A stretch of 64,000 nucleotides of DNA from S015-6 sp964479535 (lineage in GTDB: Bacteria; Desulfobacterota; DSWW01), in contig CAYZMM010000021.1 of the NCBI GenBank assembly GCA_964479535.1, positions 1 through 64,000 on the forward strand, in the 5' to 3' direction. The translations under genes were made by a program, and so were the position numbers. Each line of letters starts with the position of its first letter. The first letter of the stretch is position 1. Positions 58,801 to 64,000 of the stretch are shown piece by piece. The notes below the pieces were generated by a model. It was not told the DNA's origin. It was given only the letters and a program-made list of their open reading frames with translations, and did not search any database.

Positions 58801-61011
58801 GGAAACCAGCGCGGCATGACGGACGCCAACGGGCATAGCACATCCTATGTGTATGATGCCCTCAACCGGCGGGTCCAGACGGTCTTTGCTGACGGCACCT
58901 CGACCCTGCAGGAATATGCGGCGGGTTGCTGCTCCGGTTGCAGTGACAAGAAGATTTCCGAGACGGACCAGGCGGGAGCCACGACGGTTTTCGATTACGA
59001 CGCCCTGGGTCGTCTGATCCAAGTGACCGATGCGTTGGGAGGCGAGACCGTGTACACCTACGACGCCGTGGGCAACAGGCTCACGCAGACCGACGCGAAC
59101 GGCCATACGACCTCCTTCACCTACGACGGCTCCGGAAGGATTCTGTCCCGGACGCTCCCCATGGGGCAGAGCGAGAGCTTCGCGTATGACGCGGATGGAA
59201 ACCTCCTCGAGAAGACCGACTTCAACGGCGACACGATTGCATACAGCTACGACAGCATGAACCGGTTGACGCGCAAGCAGTATCCGGACACCTCGGAGGT
59301 TTTGTTCACCCACACCCCGACCGGAAAGCGGGCGACCGCTACGGACTCCAGGGGAATTACAGCCTACACCTATGACGTGAGAGACAGACTTCTCGAGGTG
59401 GAGAACCCGGATGGAACCAGCATTGCCTACACCTATGACGCGAGGGGCAATCGCATATCTGTCACGGTTCCTTCGGGGACGACCGGATATGCATACGATG
59501 CACTGAACCGCCTCGAAAGGGTCACCGACCCGGATGCTGGGGTGACGGACTATGCCTACGACGATGTGGGCAACCGCACGGGCGTCGTCTATCCCAACGG
59601 TACCGTGGCCGAGTACGTGTATGACAGCCTGAACCGCCTGGTCTACATGGAGAACCGGAAATCCACGGGCGAGATCCTCTCGAGTCACGCGTACACCCTG
59701 GGGCCGGCCGGCAACCGGGTGCGGTTGGCCGAGGACACGGGGCGCATCGTCGATTACACCTACGACAGCCTCTACAGACTCATCGAAGAGGACATCAGCG
59801 ACCCTGCCGTGGGTGATGAGACGATCGGCTACACCTACGATGCCGTTGGGAACCGGCTGGCCAGGGCGAACGCTATTGGCATTACATCCTATACCTACAA
59901 CGCCAACGATCAGCTCCTGACGGAAACGAATCCTTTGTACAGCCGGACGTATGGCTACGACAAAAATGGAAACACAACGAGCCGAACGACGGGAAGCGAC
60001 ACGGATCTATACGGGTACGACTGCGAAAACCGTCTGATCGGTGCCCAAACGGCGGCGGGTGTCTTGAGCTACCGGTATGATGTGGGCGGGAACCGCGTGC
60101 GGGCGACGGTGAACGGAGATGAAACCGGCTATCTGGTGGACGGGAACCGCCGCTATTCCCAGGTCTTGGAAGAGCGGGATGGAGCCGGCGTGCTCATCGC
60201 CGATTATGTCCACGGTGACGACCTCATCCGGCAGAGGCGGGTCGGGGTCTCGAGCTACTACCACTACGACGGGCAGATGTCCACTCGGGCCCTGACAGAC
60301 GCCTCGGAGTCGGCGACGGACCGCTACGTGTACGATGCCTTCGGTAACCTGATGAACAGAACGGGAACAACGGAGAACCCGTACCTCTACACAGGCGAGC
60401 AGTACGATCCGAACGTGGGGTTCTACTATCTCAGGGCGAGGTACTATGATCAGAATACGGGGAGATTCATCACGCACGACCCGGTCTTAGGGTTTCTTTT
60501 CGATCCAGCTTCCTTGCACCGGTACCTGTACGTCAAAGCGAATCCCTGTAATGCGGTTGACCCAGGAGGGGAAATGCCCTTCTCGCTGATCGAGGCGCTC
60601 GTCGTGGTAGCGGTTCTGGGGTCTCTCGCAATAGCCAAGCACGCAATGCAGAGATCATGGTTCAACTTCAAGTTCAATGCTCAGGAAGATGTGTTCTGCT
60701 GGCGCCCCGGTGACGCCGAAAGGCAATTTGAGAGATATGACCGGGCTTATGAGCGGTTTCTGCAGCAGGCTCCACTTCGGAGTTACGCGCATGAGTTGAC
60801 AGAGTATTTCACTCTGCATGTGCGGAACACCTGTTGTCTCGTGTACACACAAACCTACTTCTATTGCCAAAATATCGGGCTGCTGCCGGGTCGCGGGTTG
60901 TCTGTTGTTCAGTGTGGGTATGGGAGATACATGGACGATTTCGTTTACAAGAGATACTTCCCTTGGAGAACAGCGTATACGGGCAGTTCGACCAGGGAGA
61001 GGTGTTGGTAG
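52861..61011 (+). CDS. Giant modular Rhs/YD-repeat surface protein
   Basis: About 2716 residues from MSDWRQQPFV (GGAGGA just upstream; an ATG four codons earlier is possible). Order by position: TM/signal (52890-52960); dockerin-like DLDEDCDVDVNDLN and DLDGDGVITVLD (53060-53210); PASTA (53245-53445); TSP3-like DTDSDGDGIPDC (53508-53545); PKD/Ig-like domains (53570-54405); right-handed beta-helix with NLIGTDATGT units (54410-56000); Ig-like (56290-56560); Rhs N-part PVAGIPITVTRTYNSF (56920-57000); dozens of YDxxGN YD repeats (57540-60300); Rhs core GFYYLRARYYDQNTGRFITH (60415-60475) and DPGG (60561-60570). The 146-residue tip has one hydrophobic helix and seven Cys and no toxin family I know. 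The beta-helix and tip are AT-richer than the surrounding sequence. Secreted or surface-bound; adhesion or competition is inferred. Confidence 0.93.
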   Translation: MSDWRQQPFVRSVAKILVCVMAIQAWPLWQLSHTYRWHPQRYVELLHRLGEFLGPQRVMADVPGMPGDLDEDCDVDVNDLNVILAGRNTPATGPDDPRDLDGDGVITVLDARKCVLLCTRPRCAVEPYKVAVPDVIGLEQAVALAALEANELTGGTITEEACDAGLAGTVIDQSRPAGAEVAPGCAIDLLVCSSGEDLCPEDPEKTEPGLCGCGVPDTDSDGDGIPDCIDPGDPPVADAGEDTEVFVPPGAFRDVVLDGTGSTDPDGTVVGYTWTGSPDPDDIAQPTVNLPAGLHTFSLVVTDNDGNDSDPDTVTITVTERAENLPPSITSMPLTVASVDYEYVYPVKAHDPNGDPLTCSLLTGPEGMTIGASAVVRWTPTADQVTDHPVSVQVDDGYGGTDAQTYWIRVSDSNSVAGNTVPIAHAGDDYTMEEGAQDILDGSYSFDADGDHLRYTWTQTGGPEVELDNRFAQRPGFTAPDVDANILLTFALTVHDSMADSEPDEVNIMVLNMDLPPGGNGIVTNSNLDGPGSLKAAIVYANDHPGTRITFNIPDSDPKYDSVRGVWQLPNASMGGTYGGAIGLHLHGVGWTLDGYSQSENQGDRNPFGPEIEIDDSAVGGTVGVSGDYGVIRGIAFTQPSNEKGVLMICPGRNMVVEGNHIGVDATGTTVRGNSGLVMASHACAEWGWGGGYYQNQFDPPPGWTVRVGGSRPGQGNIIATETFPSIRIGRYVGPESVTIQGNLIGCDRTGTIPLSPSGVRSIGTDKYAVTTHYQIGGVSPGSRNIIMNQVSLYVQDNEVVLQNNYIGTDISGSTAMAPNPAGSGIEVIDVDDGGSETAGSFLIGGRTPGTGNLISGFHNGIRLVTDRHENNFSLRIQGNLIGTDATGTQAIGNSYGIVSVSRPGGLIGGTGPNDGNIISGNQNEGIVLGNQDFLTIQGNKIGVGSDGVTSVPNGTGIRVGGFSYSIIGGTEAEAANIIAFNDGPGIEKRRWSAGTTSPTRASTLRCSGNQIHSNGGMGIAGAYITSLNEYFLEGMQNYPIVSVTEAGNGITRVVGNLSSSNPQNCLVEIFANRECDASGYGEGERWVAAVYPDADGSFETTVPENLSGLYLTATATRMTWVDPDPRINSSGFSPCKLVGDFATTNEPPVITSDPVTTATAETSYGYQVLANDPEGGPLSYALALAPEGMTIDSNGIVSWMPAVDQEGYQTVTVVVRDAQGLYASQNFRVQVLPLVDTEAPVVSVGIPPDLTIDSVYDIVGTISDPYLVWYGVEIAPAGSGNFRQIAEGTASVQNGVVGTIDPTILANGLYDGRVIAYDQDGHLTVFNLSAPIEIDTKLKIGRFSLAFQDISIPVAGIPITVTRTYNSFDKEKGDFGVGWYGDLMSGVKIQTTRTLGTGWQAVESGSFLGSPTYDLVTDNLPKVLVTYANGRQDRFEFTPYFVTQPTIAPDWVQPAFTALEGTTATLEAVGASDLFLDNGQLLDLGATEVGPFDPDRFRLTTAEGIVYVISRSSGLESITDRNGNTLNFGPGGITHSAGLSINMDRDSEGRVTRITDPMGYEVAYDYDGNGDLIEFTDQEGNVTRYGYDDEHNLVSIIDPRGIEVLETAYDEQGRMIGTTDALGNVTTFVHDTENAVEYVTDRLGYTTAYEYDTDGNVISIRDPLGNVTTFTYDDRGNELSKTDALGNTTTWTYDDRDNRLTETHPLGNTTSWTYNDRNQILTKTDPLGNVTTYTYDGSGNRLTRTDALGNMTSYAYDGAGNMISMTDCEGNVISYTYDSHGNKLSETDALGNVTTYAYDSNGNLLAVTDPLGNTTTRAYDHLGNLIMTTDPLGNSEITEYNEIGKKSAEVDKNGNRTEYEYDENGNLVQTSYPDGTAEAQTYDENGNKITLTDRAGRITQYEYDPVGYEDPEQGKQGRLAGIVYPDGSTNRYEYDGAGRMRAIIDESGNRTEFEYDAAGRRTSTTDPMGNITSFSYDANGNQRGMTDANGHSTSYVYDALNRRVQTVFADGTSTLQEYAAGCCSGCSDKKISETDQAGATTVFDYDALGRLIQVTDALGGETVYTYDAVGNRLTQTDANGHTTSFTYDGSGRILSRTLPMGQSESFAYDADGNLLEKTDFNGDTIAYSYDSMNRLTRKQYPDTSEVLFTHTPTGKRATATDSRGITAYTYDVRDRLLEVENPDGTSIAYTYDARGNRISVTVPSGTTGYAYDALNRLERVTDPDAGVTDYAYDDVGNRTGVVYPNGTVAEYVYDSLNRLVYMENRKSTGEILSSHAYTLGPAGNRVRLAEDTGRIVDYTYDSLYRLIEEDISDPAVGDETIGYTYDAVGNRLARANAIGITSYTYNANDQLLTETNPLYSRTYGYDKNGNTTSRTTGSDTDLYGYDCENRLIGAQTAAGVLSYRYDVGGNRVRATVNGDETGYLVDGNRRYSQVLEERDGAGVLIADYVHGDDLIRQRRVGVSSYYHYDGQMSTRALTDASESATDRYVYDAFGNLMNRTGTTENPYLYTGEQYDPNVGFYYLRARYYDQNTGRFITHDPVLGFLFDPASLHRYLYVKANPCNAVDPGGEMPFSLIEALVVVAVLGSLAIAKHAMQRSWFNFKFNAQEDVFCWRPGDAERQFERYDRAYERFLQQAPLRSYAHELTEYFTLHVRNTCCLVYTQTYFYCQNIGLLPGRGLSVVQCGYGRYMDDFVYKRYFPWRTAYTGSSTRERCW

Positions 61012-61083
61012 TCGGCCTGTGTGCGAGGATCGGTGTCGGACTTTCACCTAAGTACTCTGGGTCATAAATTCGGTGACGTATCT

Positions 61084-61275
61084 TCAGGCGGCCCTTTTCT
61101 TTGGAACGCGAAGAGAATCAAAGTTGTTGAGGACATTTCGCAAGTCCTTGCGTGAGAATTTCCACTCAAAGGGCTTTGCCGCTCTTTCATAGGTTTCCTG
61201 GAAGTCCAGTATGATCTGTTCGAGTTGCAGGAGGTCCTCGAAATCGTTTGTATCAGCAATCAGGGTCAGGCTTTC
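61084..61275 (-). pseudogene. C-terminal remnant of an IS630-type transposase
   Basis: 63 codons to a TGA, ending the pattern ADTNDFEDLLQLEQIILDFQ, ETYERAAKPFEWKFSRKDL, typical of the last part of IS630/Tc1-family transposases. The catalytic DDE part and the N-terminus are missing; sequence upstream on this strand does not continue it. It lies 70 bases after the Rhs stop, where an immunity gene would be expected. The gap 61012-61083 and 61276-61408 hold no other gene I can support. Confidence 0.6.
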
Positions 61276-61408
61276 ATTGTGAACCTTGCCTTTACCGCGG
61301 CGAGAAGTTCTGCAGCCAGTTGATACGCTACCGGGACAGGCAGCCTTGACATGGAATAGAATGTGGGCCATCATAGCTATATTAATCCATATTTCACGAG
61401 GGATACCC

Positions 61409-61642
61409 GTGCGCACCGTACAGATGACCCTGGATGACGACCTCGTCCAGTCCATCGACGAGGTCGTGAAGGAACTCAATACGACCCGGTCCGCCTTCAC
61501 GCGGGATGCGCTGCGAGAGGCTCTCCGCCGGTTCCACATGAGTCGTCTCGAAGAGCAGCACCGTCGGGGGTACACGTCCCAGCCGGTGCAGAAGAGAGAA
61601 TTCAGCATCTGGGAGAAGGAGCAGGACTGGGGGGAGGAATGA
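61409..61642 (+). CDS. Ribbon-helix-helix antitoxin
   Basis: 77 residues from a GTG start with GAGGG six bases before. The start MRTVQMTLDDDLVQSIDEVV and LNTTRSAFTRDALREALRRF form a beta strand and two helices of a ribbon-helix-helix DNA-binding dimer. The C-terminus (YTSQPVQKREFSIWEKEQDW) would bind the toxin. Its last bases overlap the toxin start in ATGA (61639-61642), so the pair is translationally coupled. Confidence 0.87.
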   Translation: MRTVQMTLDDDLVQSIDEVVKELNTTRSAFTRDALREALRRFHMSRLEEQHRRGYTSQPVQKREFSIWEKEQDWGEE

Positions 61643-61950
61643 AGAGAGGAGAGATCCGCTGGTACCGGTTCAAGGCGCCTGACAAGAAGCGTCCCGTCTT
61701 GATCCTTACCCGCGATTCCATTCTGGAATACCTCGGAGAAGTGACGGTCGCACCCGTAACGTCAACCGTCCGGAACATTCCGAGCGAGGTGATGTTGACG
61801 AAGCGGGACGGCATGCCGAGGGGCTGCTCCGTCAACTTCGATCACATTCAGACGGTATCCCGAGGCAAAATCGGTTCCCTGATCACTACGCTATCGCCGG
61901 ACAGACTACGAGAAGTTAGAAAATCAATCCTTTTTGCGCTCGACCTTTGA
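61639..61950 (+). CDS. mazF: MazF/PemK-type endoribonuclease toxin
   Basis: 103 residues: KRGEIRWYRFKAPDKKRPVL, then the Arg/Thr active-site region ILTRDSILEYLGEVTVAPVT and the conserved SVNFDHIQTVSRGKIG. The family cuts mRNA at short sequence motifs. It is paired with the ribbon-helix-helix antitoxin just upstream, and the two lie beside an IS630 remnant, so the region is probably accessory. Confidence 0.9.
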   Translation: MKRGEIRWYRFKAPDKKRPVLILTRDSILEYLGEVTVAPVTSTVRNIPSEVMLTKRDGMPRGCSVNFDHIQTVSRGKIGSLITTLSPDRLREVRKSILFALDL

Positions 61951-62013
61951 GCACCTCGGAAAAGCCTGCCCGGGCATTCGGAAGACCCCTCGTTCGCAAG
62001 CGATTTTCTGCCC

Positions 62014-62049
62014 TTGACAGTGAAACCAAAAAGGGTGTATTCTTATAAT
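62014..62049 (+). promoter_or_regulatory. Promoter region of the TetR-methyltransferase-HgcA-like operon
   Basis: A perfect TTGACA (62014-62019) and a perfect TATAAT (62044-62049) are both present, but their 24-base spacing is too long to be used together. TTGACA may pair with TATTCT (62038-62043, 18 bases), or TATAAT with the weak TGAAAC at 62021. Either promoter leads into the TetR operator. Confidence 0.5.
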
Positions 62050-62066
62050 GACCGACATGTCGGTCA
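62049..62066. promoter_or_regulatory. Perfect 18-bp palindromic operator for the TetR regulator
   Basis: TGACCGACATGTCGGTCA is its own reverse complement over all 18 bases. It begins on the last base of the -10 hexamer and ends 19 bases before the TetR ATG. The GACCGAC half-site resembles those of many TetR regulators, so repression of the operon by its first product is expected. Confidence 0.8.
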
Positions 62067-62085
62067 AAAAGGAGAAGCGAGGGGA

Positions 62086-62730
62086 ATGCCCAAGAGGATC
62101 GACAGGGAAGCGAAGAGGCAAGAGATCGGAAAGGCGGCCATGCAGGTCTTCCGCCACAAGGGTTATTACCCGACCAAGATGGCGGACATCGCCCGGGCGG
62201 CCGGGATCGGAAAAGGCACGGTTTACGAGTACTTCCGGGACAAGTCCCACATCCTTCAGGTCGAGTTCGACCGCTATTTCGAGGCGTTCCGGCAGGGCGC
62301 AGAGGAGGTTCTGGAACGAGTCGGTACTCCCGGCGGGAGGCTGGTCGCCCTGGTGGACTTCGCTCTGTCCCACGTGGAGGAGTGGAGGGCCCACTGCTCG
62401 GTCTACATGGACTACTTCAGCGTGGCCCGCACGGACACACAGGCAGAGACGTTCACGCTGGAGCAGATCTACGGGGAGATGCGCAGCCTTCTGGTCGGGC
62501 TGATCCGGGAAGGGCAGGCGTCCGGCGAGAACCGGCCGGAGTTCGACCCGGAGCCCACGGCAGACCTTCTCCTGTCCCTCTACGACGGCGTCGTGTTGAG
62601 CGCCATCTTCGTGGGCCGGCAGGGCAGCGCGTCCCGGATGCGTGCAGAAGCGATGAGGCTCGTAAGGCACGGCCTGGTTGCCTGCGACGCGAGCCACGGT
62701 CTTGCCAAGGGGGCGAAAGGGGACGTCTGA
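62086..62730 (+). CDS. TetR/AcrR family regulator
   Basis: 214 residues from MPKRIDREAKRQEIGKAAMQ. The HTH (residues 5-60) has VFRHKGYYPTKMADIARAAG and GKGTVYEYFRDKSHIL. The C-terminal ligand domain is helical and binds an unknown small molecule. AGCGAGGGGA precedes the ATG at 62086. An 18-base palindrome overlaps its promoter. It is first of three overlapping or adjacent genes with the methyltransferase and the HgcA-like protein, so it likely controls a corrinoid methyl-transfer function. Confidence 0.92.
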   Translation: MPKRIDREAKRQEIGKAAMQVFRHKGYYPTKMADIARAAGIGKGTVYEYFRDKSHILQVEFDRYFEAFRQGAEEVLERVGTPGGRLVALVDFALSHVEEWRAHCSVYMDYFSVARTDTQAETFTLEQIYGEMRSLLVGLIREGQASGENRPEFDPEPTADLLLSLYDGVVLSAIFVGRQGSASRMRAEAMRLVRHGLVACDASHGLAKGAKGDV

Positions 62731-62731
62731 C

Positions 62732-63403
62732 ATGTTCAGCTACGTGTTCATGAAGATCCTCGAAGGCCGTCCACGCTCCTACGACCGGATCATGGACAAG
62801 TTGAGCAGGGGCCGCGTGCGCGCTGCCAAGGAAGCGGTGGCGGCCGAGACGCCTGCGGGGGGTCGTGTACTGGAAATCGGATGCGGGACGGGAGAGCTGG
62901 CCGAAATGATCGTGGAGAAGGGGGGCACGGTTGAGGGGTTCGACCTGAGCCCCTCGATGATCGAGGCGGCAAGAGAACGGATCGATGAGCAGGGCTTGGC
63001 CGGAAAGCTCTCGGTCCGACAGATGGGGGTGGATGCCATGGACACCCTGCCGGCCGCCGCTTACGACGCCGTCGTGTCGACCCTCGTGCTGAGCGAGCTG
63101 AACCCCGACGAACGGAGCTACGCCCTCCGGCACGCCCGCAGGGTCGTCGGGCCCGGTGGGCGGATCGTCATCGCCGACGAAGTGGTTCCTCGGCCGGCTT
63201 GGGGTCGCGTTCTCCATGCATCAACAAGGGTCCCGCTCGCCGCCCTCACCTACCTGGTGTCCCGCAGCGGGAGCCGCCCGATCCCGGACCTTGCCGGGGA
63301 GCTCGCCCGGGCCGGATTCAAAGTGGAAAAGGAGGAGCGAAGTCACGGTGACGCCTTTGCCCTCGTGGTTGCCCGGCCCGGAGAAGAGGGGGAGTCTTCA
63401 TGA
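62732..63403 (+). CDS. Class I SAM-dependent methyltransferase
   Basis: 223 residues from MFSYVFMKILEGRPRSYDRI. SAM motif I is VLEIGCGTGELAEM and the acidic residue GFDLSPSMIEAA; motifs II/III follow in YDAVVSTLVLSELNPDE and VVGPGGRIVIADEV. It most resembles small-molecule or quinone/arsenite-type methyltransferases but has no As(III) cysteine trio. It starts one base after the TetR stop and its stop overlaps the HgcA-like gene by ATGA (63400-63403). It is therefore likely to work on the same substrate or corrinoid. Confidence 0.9.
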   Translation: MFSYVFMKILEGRPRSYDRIMDKLSRGRVRAAKEAVAAETPAGGRVLEIGCGTGELAEMIVEKGGTVEGFDLSPSMIEAARERIDEQGLAGKLSVRQMGVDAMDTLPAAAYDAVVSTLVLSELNPDERSYALRHARRVVGPGGRIVIADEVVPRPAWGRVLHASTRVPLAALTYLVSRSGSRPIPDLAGELARAGFKVEKEERSHGDAFALVVARPGEEGESS

Positions 63404-64000
63404 GCCTGCCCAAGGCCCTTTGGTCGATCCTCTTCCGCCTGTTCCCCTGTCCCGTGCCGGTCGGGCTCCATCCCATCGGCCGCCCGGGCCGCGACAGCCC
63501 CGTTCTTCTGACCTGTAACTTCTACCTGACCGTGGAGAGGCTGAAGCGGGTCCTTCGCGGTACGGACGCCTGGCTCCTGGTGGCCGAGGCGAGGGGAGTC
63601 AACGTCTGGTGTGCGGCCGGCGGCGACGAGTTCAACACGCACTCCGTGGTCTCGGCCTTGAAGACGTCCGGAATCTCGGACCGGGTCGATCATCGCACCG
63701 TCATCCTTCCCCCTCTGGGAGGGCCCGGGATCCGGGCCGTAGATGTGGAAGAGCAGACCGGGTGGTCCGTGAAGTGGGGCCCCGTCCGAATGTCGGATCT
63801 ACCCGCCTACCTCGCCGGAGGCATGCGACGGAAGGAGGCGATGAAGAGGGTGACCTTCGACTGGAAGGAGCGGGTCGATGCAGGCCTCGGGAGCCTGTTC
63901 CCCTTCTTCCTGCTCGTCGGCATCGGCTTCGCGATCTTCGCCCCCCGGCTGACGGCCGACTACCTGGTCATCAGCGCGGCGGCCTTCGTCTTCTTCATGC
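63400..64000 (+). CDS. HgcA-like corrinoid membrane protein (partial, runs off the window)
   Basis: The first 200 codons are present; the frame is open to the window end. Residues 33-160 match the corrinoid-binding part of HgcA, the mercury-methylation protein: SPVLLTCNFYLTVERLKRVL, then DAWLLVAEARGVNVWCAAGG with the cap-helix Cys71, then VDHRTVILPPLGGPG and VKWGPVRMSDLPAYLAGGM. True HgcA has N(V/I)WCA(A/G)GK; here the Lys is Gly75. Membrane helices begin at about residue 164, as in HgcA. Cys71 should ligate cobalt of the corrinoid. It overlaps the methyltransferase stop. It could be the N-terminal part of an HgcAB-like fusion with a ferredoxin tail; the tail is outside the window. Hg methylation activity is not established. 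Confidence 0.85.
   Translation, partial: MSLPKALWSILFRLFPCPVPVGLHPIGRPGRDSPVLLTCNFYLTVERLKRVLRGTDAWLLVAEARGVNVWCAAGGDEFNTHSVVSALKTSGISDRVDHRTVILPPLGGPGIRAVDVEEQTGWSVKWGPVRMSDLPAYLAGGMRRKEAMKRVTFDWKERVDAGLGSLFPFFLLVGIGFAIFAPRLTADYLVISAAAFVFFM

Noticed and set aside
57304..59688. Minus-strand ORF of 794 codons over the YD-repeat region
   Set aside because: Shadow frame of the repeat-coding strand; its Val/Gly-rich repeats mirror the YD codons.
57540..60300. Regular repeats in the Rhs gene considered as a CRISPR or tandem DNA repeat array
   Set aside because: The periodicity is the protein YD repeat with diverged DNA and no constant repeat or unique spacers. No CRISPR is seen anywhere in the window.
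61286..61408. Longer N-terminus of the RHH antitoxin
   Set aside because: The upstream codons lack RHH character; the GTG at 61409 has a ribosome site and gives the normal start MRTVQMTL.
63400..64000. Calling the gene hgcA outright
   Set aside because: The conserved Lys after the Cys motif is Gly, the partner hgcB is not visible and the gene is incomplete, so only an HgcA-like label is justified.

Overview
The window is GC-rich, densely coded bacterial chromosome with short intergenic gaps and several dispersed palindromic repeats. Gene content suggests a Desulfobacterota-like (former Deltaproteobacteria) anaerobe or facultative anaerobe. The pointers are a V/A-type ATPase operon of the DUF2764 type, paired 4Fe-4S proteins, a two-CW cysteine domain fused to a kinase, ETF/acyl-CoA dehydrogenase genes, an HgcA-like corrinoid protein, EpmA/EF-P and direct-sulfhydrylation methionine genes. 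No rRNA or other strong taxonomic marker is present, so the assignment is an inference.

Layout. 1-2.35 kb: a small accessory segment (wHTH gene fragment, XRE-ImmA/IrrE regulator-protease, PIN protein) abutting the 3' end of tRNA-Thr(CGU), probably the edge of an integrated element. 2.7-4.9 kb: tandem duplicated cysteine-rich ferredoxin-like genes. 5.0-7.8 kb: four-PAS hybrid histidine kinase. 8.0-15.8 kb: complete V-type ATPase operon on the minus strand (E, DUF2764, A, B, D, I, K) with promoter and intrinsic terminator; the proteolipid keeps residues that resemble Na+ ligands. 15.9-19.5 kb: M48 peptidase with TPRs, then a metallophosphoesterase and a secreted propeller-like protein affected by repeats. 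19.5-24.0 kb: a four-gene overlapping operon (PIG-L deacetylase-like, acyl-CoA dehydrogenase, EtfB, and EtfA fused to an XRE helix-turn-helix plus cupin). 24.2-24.9 kb: AbrB/PIN toxin-antitoxin. 24.9-35.4 kb: OmpA with calcium-type repeats, DUF1846, thiO-thiS-thiG-thiE, epmA/efp plus a small basic protein, lemA and two TPM genes, and a double EthD protein. 35.5-41.3 kb: two-CW/cNMP/Ser-Thr kinase, metX, metY, a radical SAM protein, and a zinc-ribbon protein with a histone H1-like tail. 41.5-52.5 kb: DUF4412-like secreted protein, an SDR relative without its catalytic pair, pnp, RRM-DUF2058 fusion, an STN-like protein, glpK, polA and a membrane-anchored thermonuclease. 52.9-61.0 kb: a giant modular Rhs/YD-repeat surface protein, followed by an IS630 remnant and an RHH/MazF pair. 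62.0-64.0 kb: an operon of TetR regulator (perfect 18-bp operator), SAM methyltransferase and an HgcA-like corrinoid membrane protein that runs off the window.

The two most unusual systems are the EtfA-HTH-cupin fusion, which could couple acyl-CoA oxidation or flavin state to transcription, and the TetR/methyltransferase/HgcA-like cassette, where the cap-helix Cys motif of the mercury-methylation corrinoid family is present but its following Lys is replaced by Gly. Two structured repeat families recur between genes and in two places extend into coding sequence.
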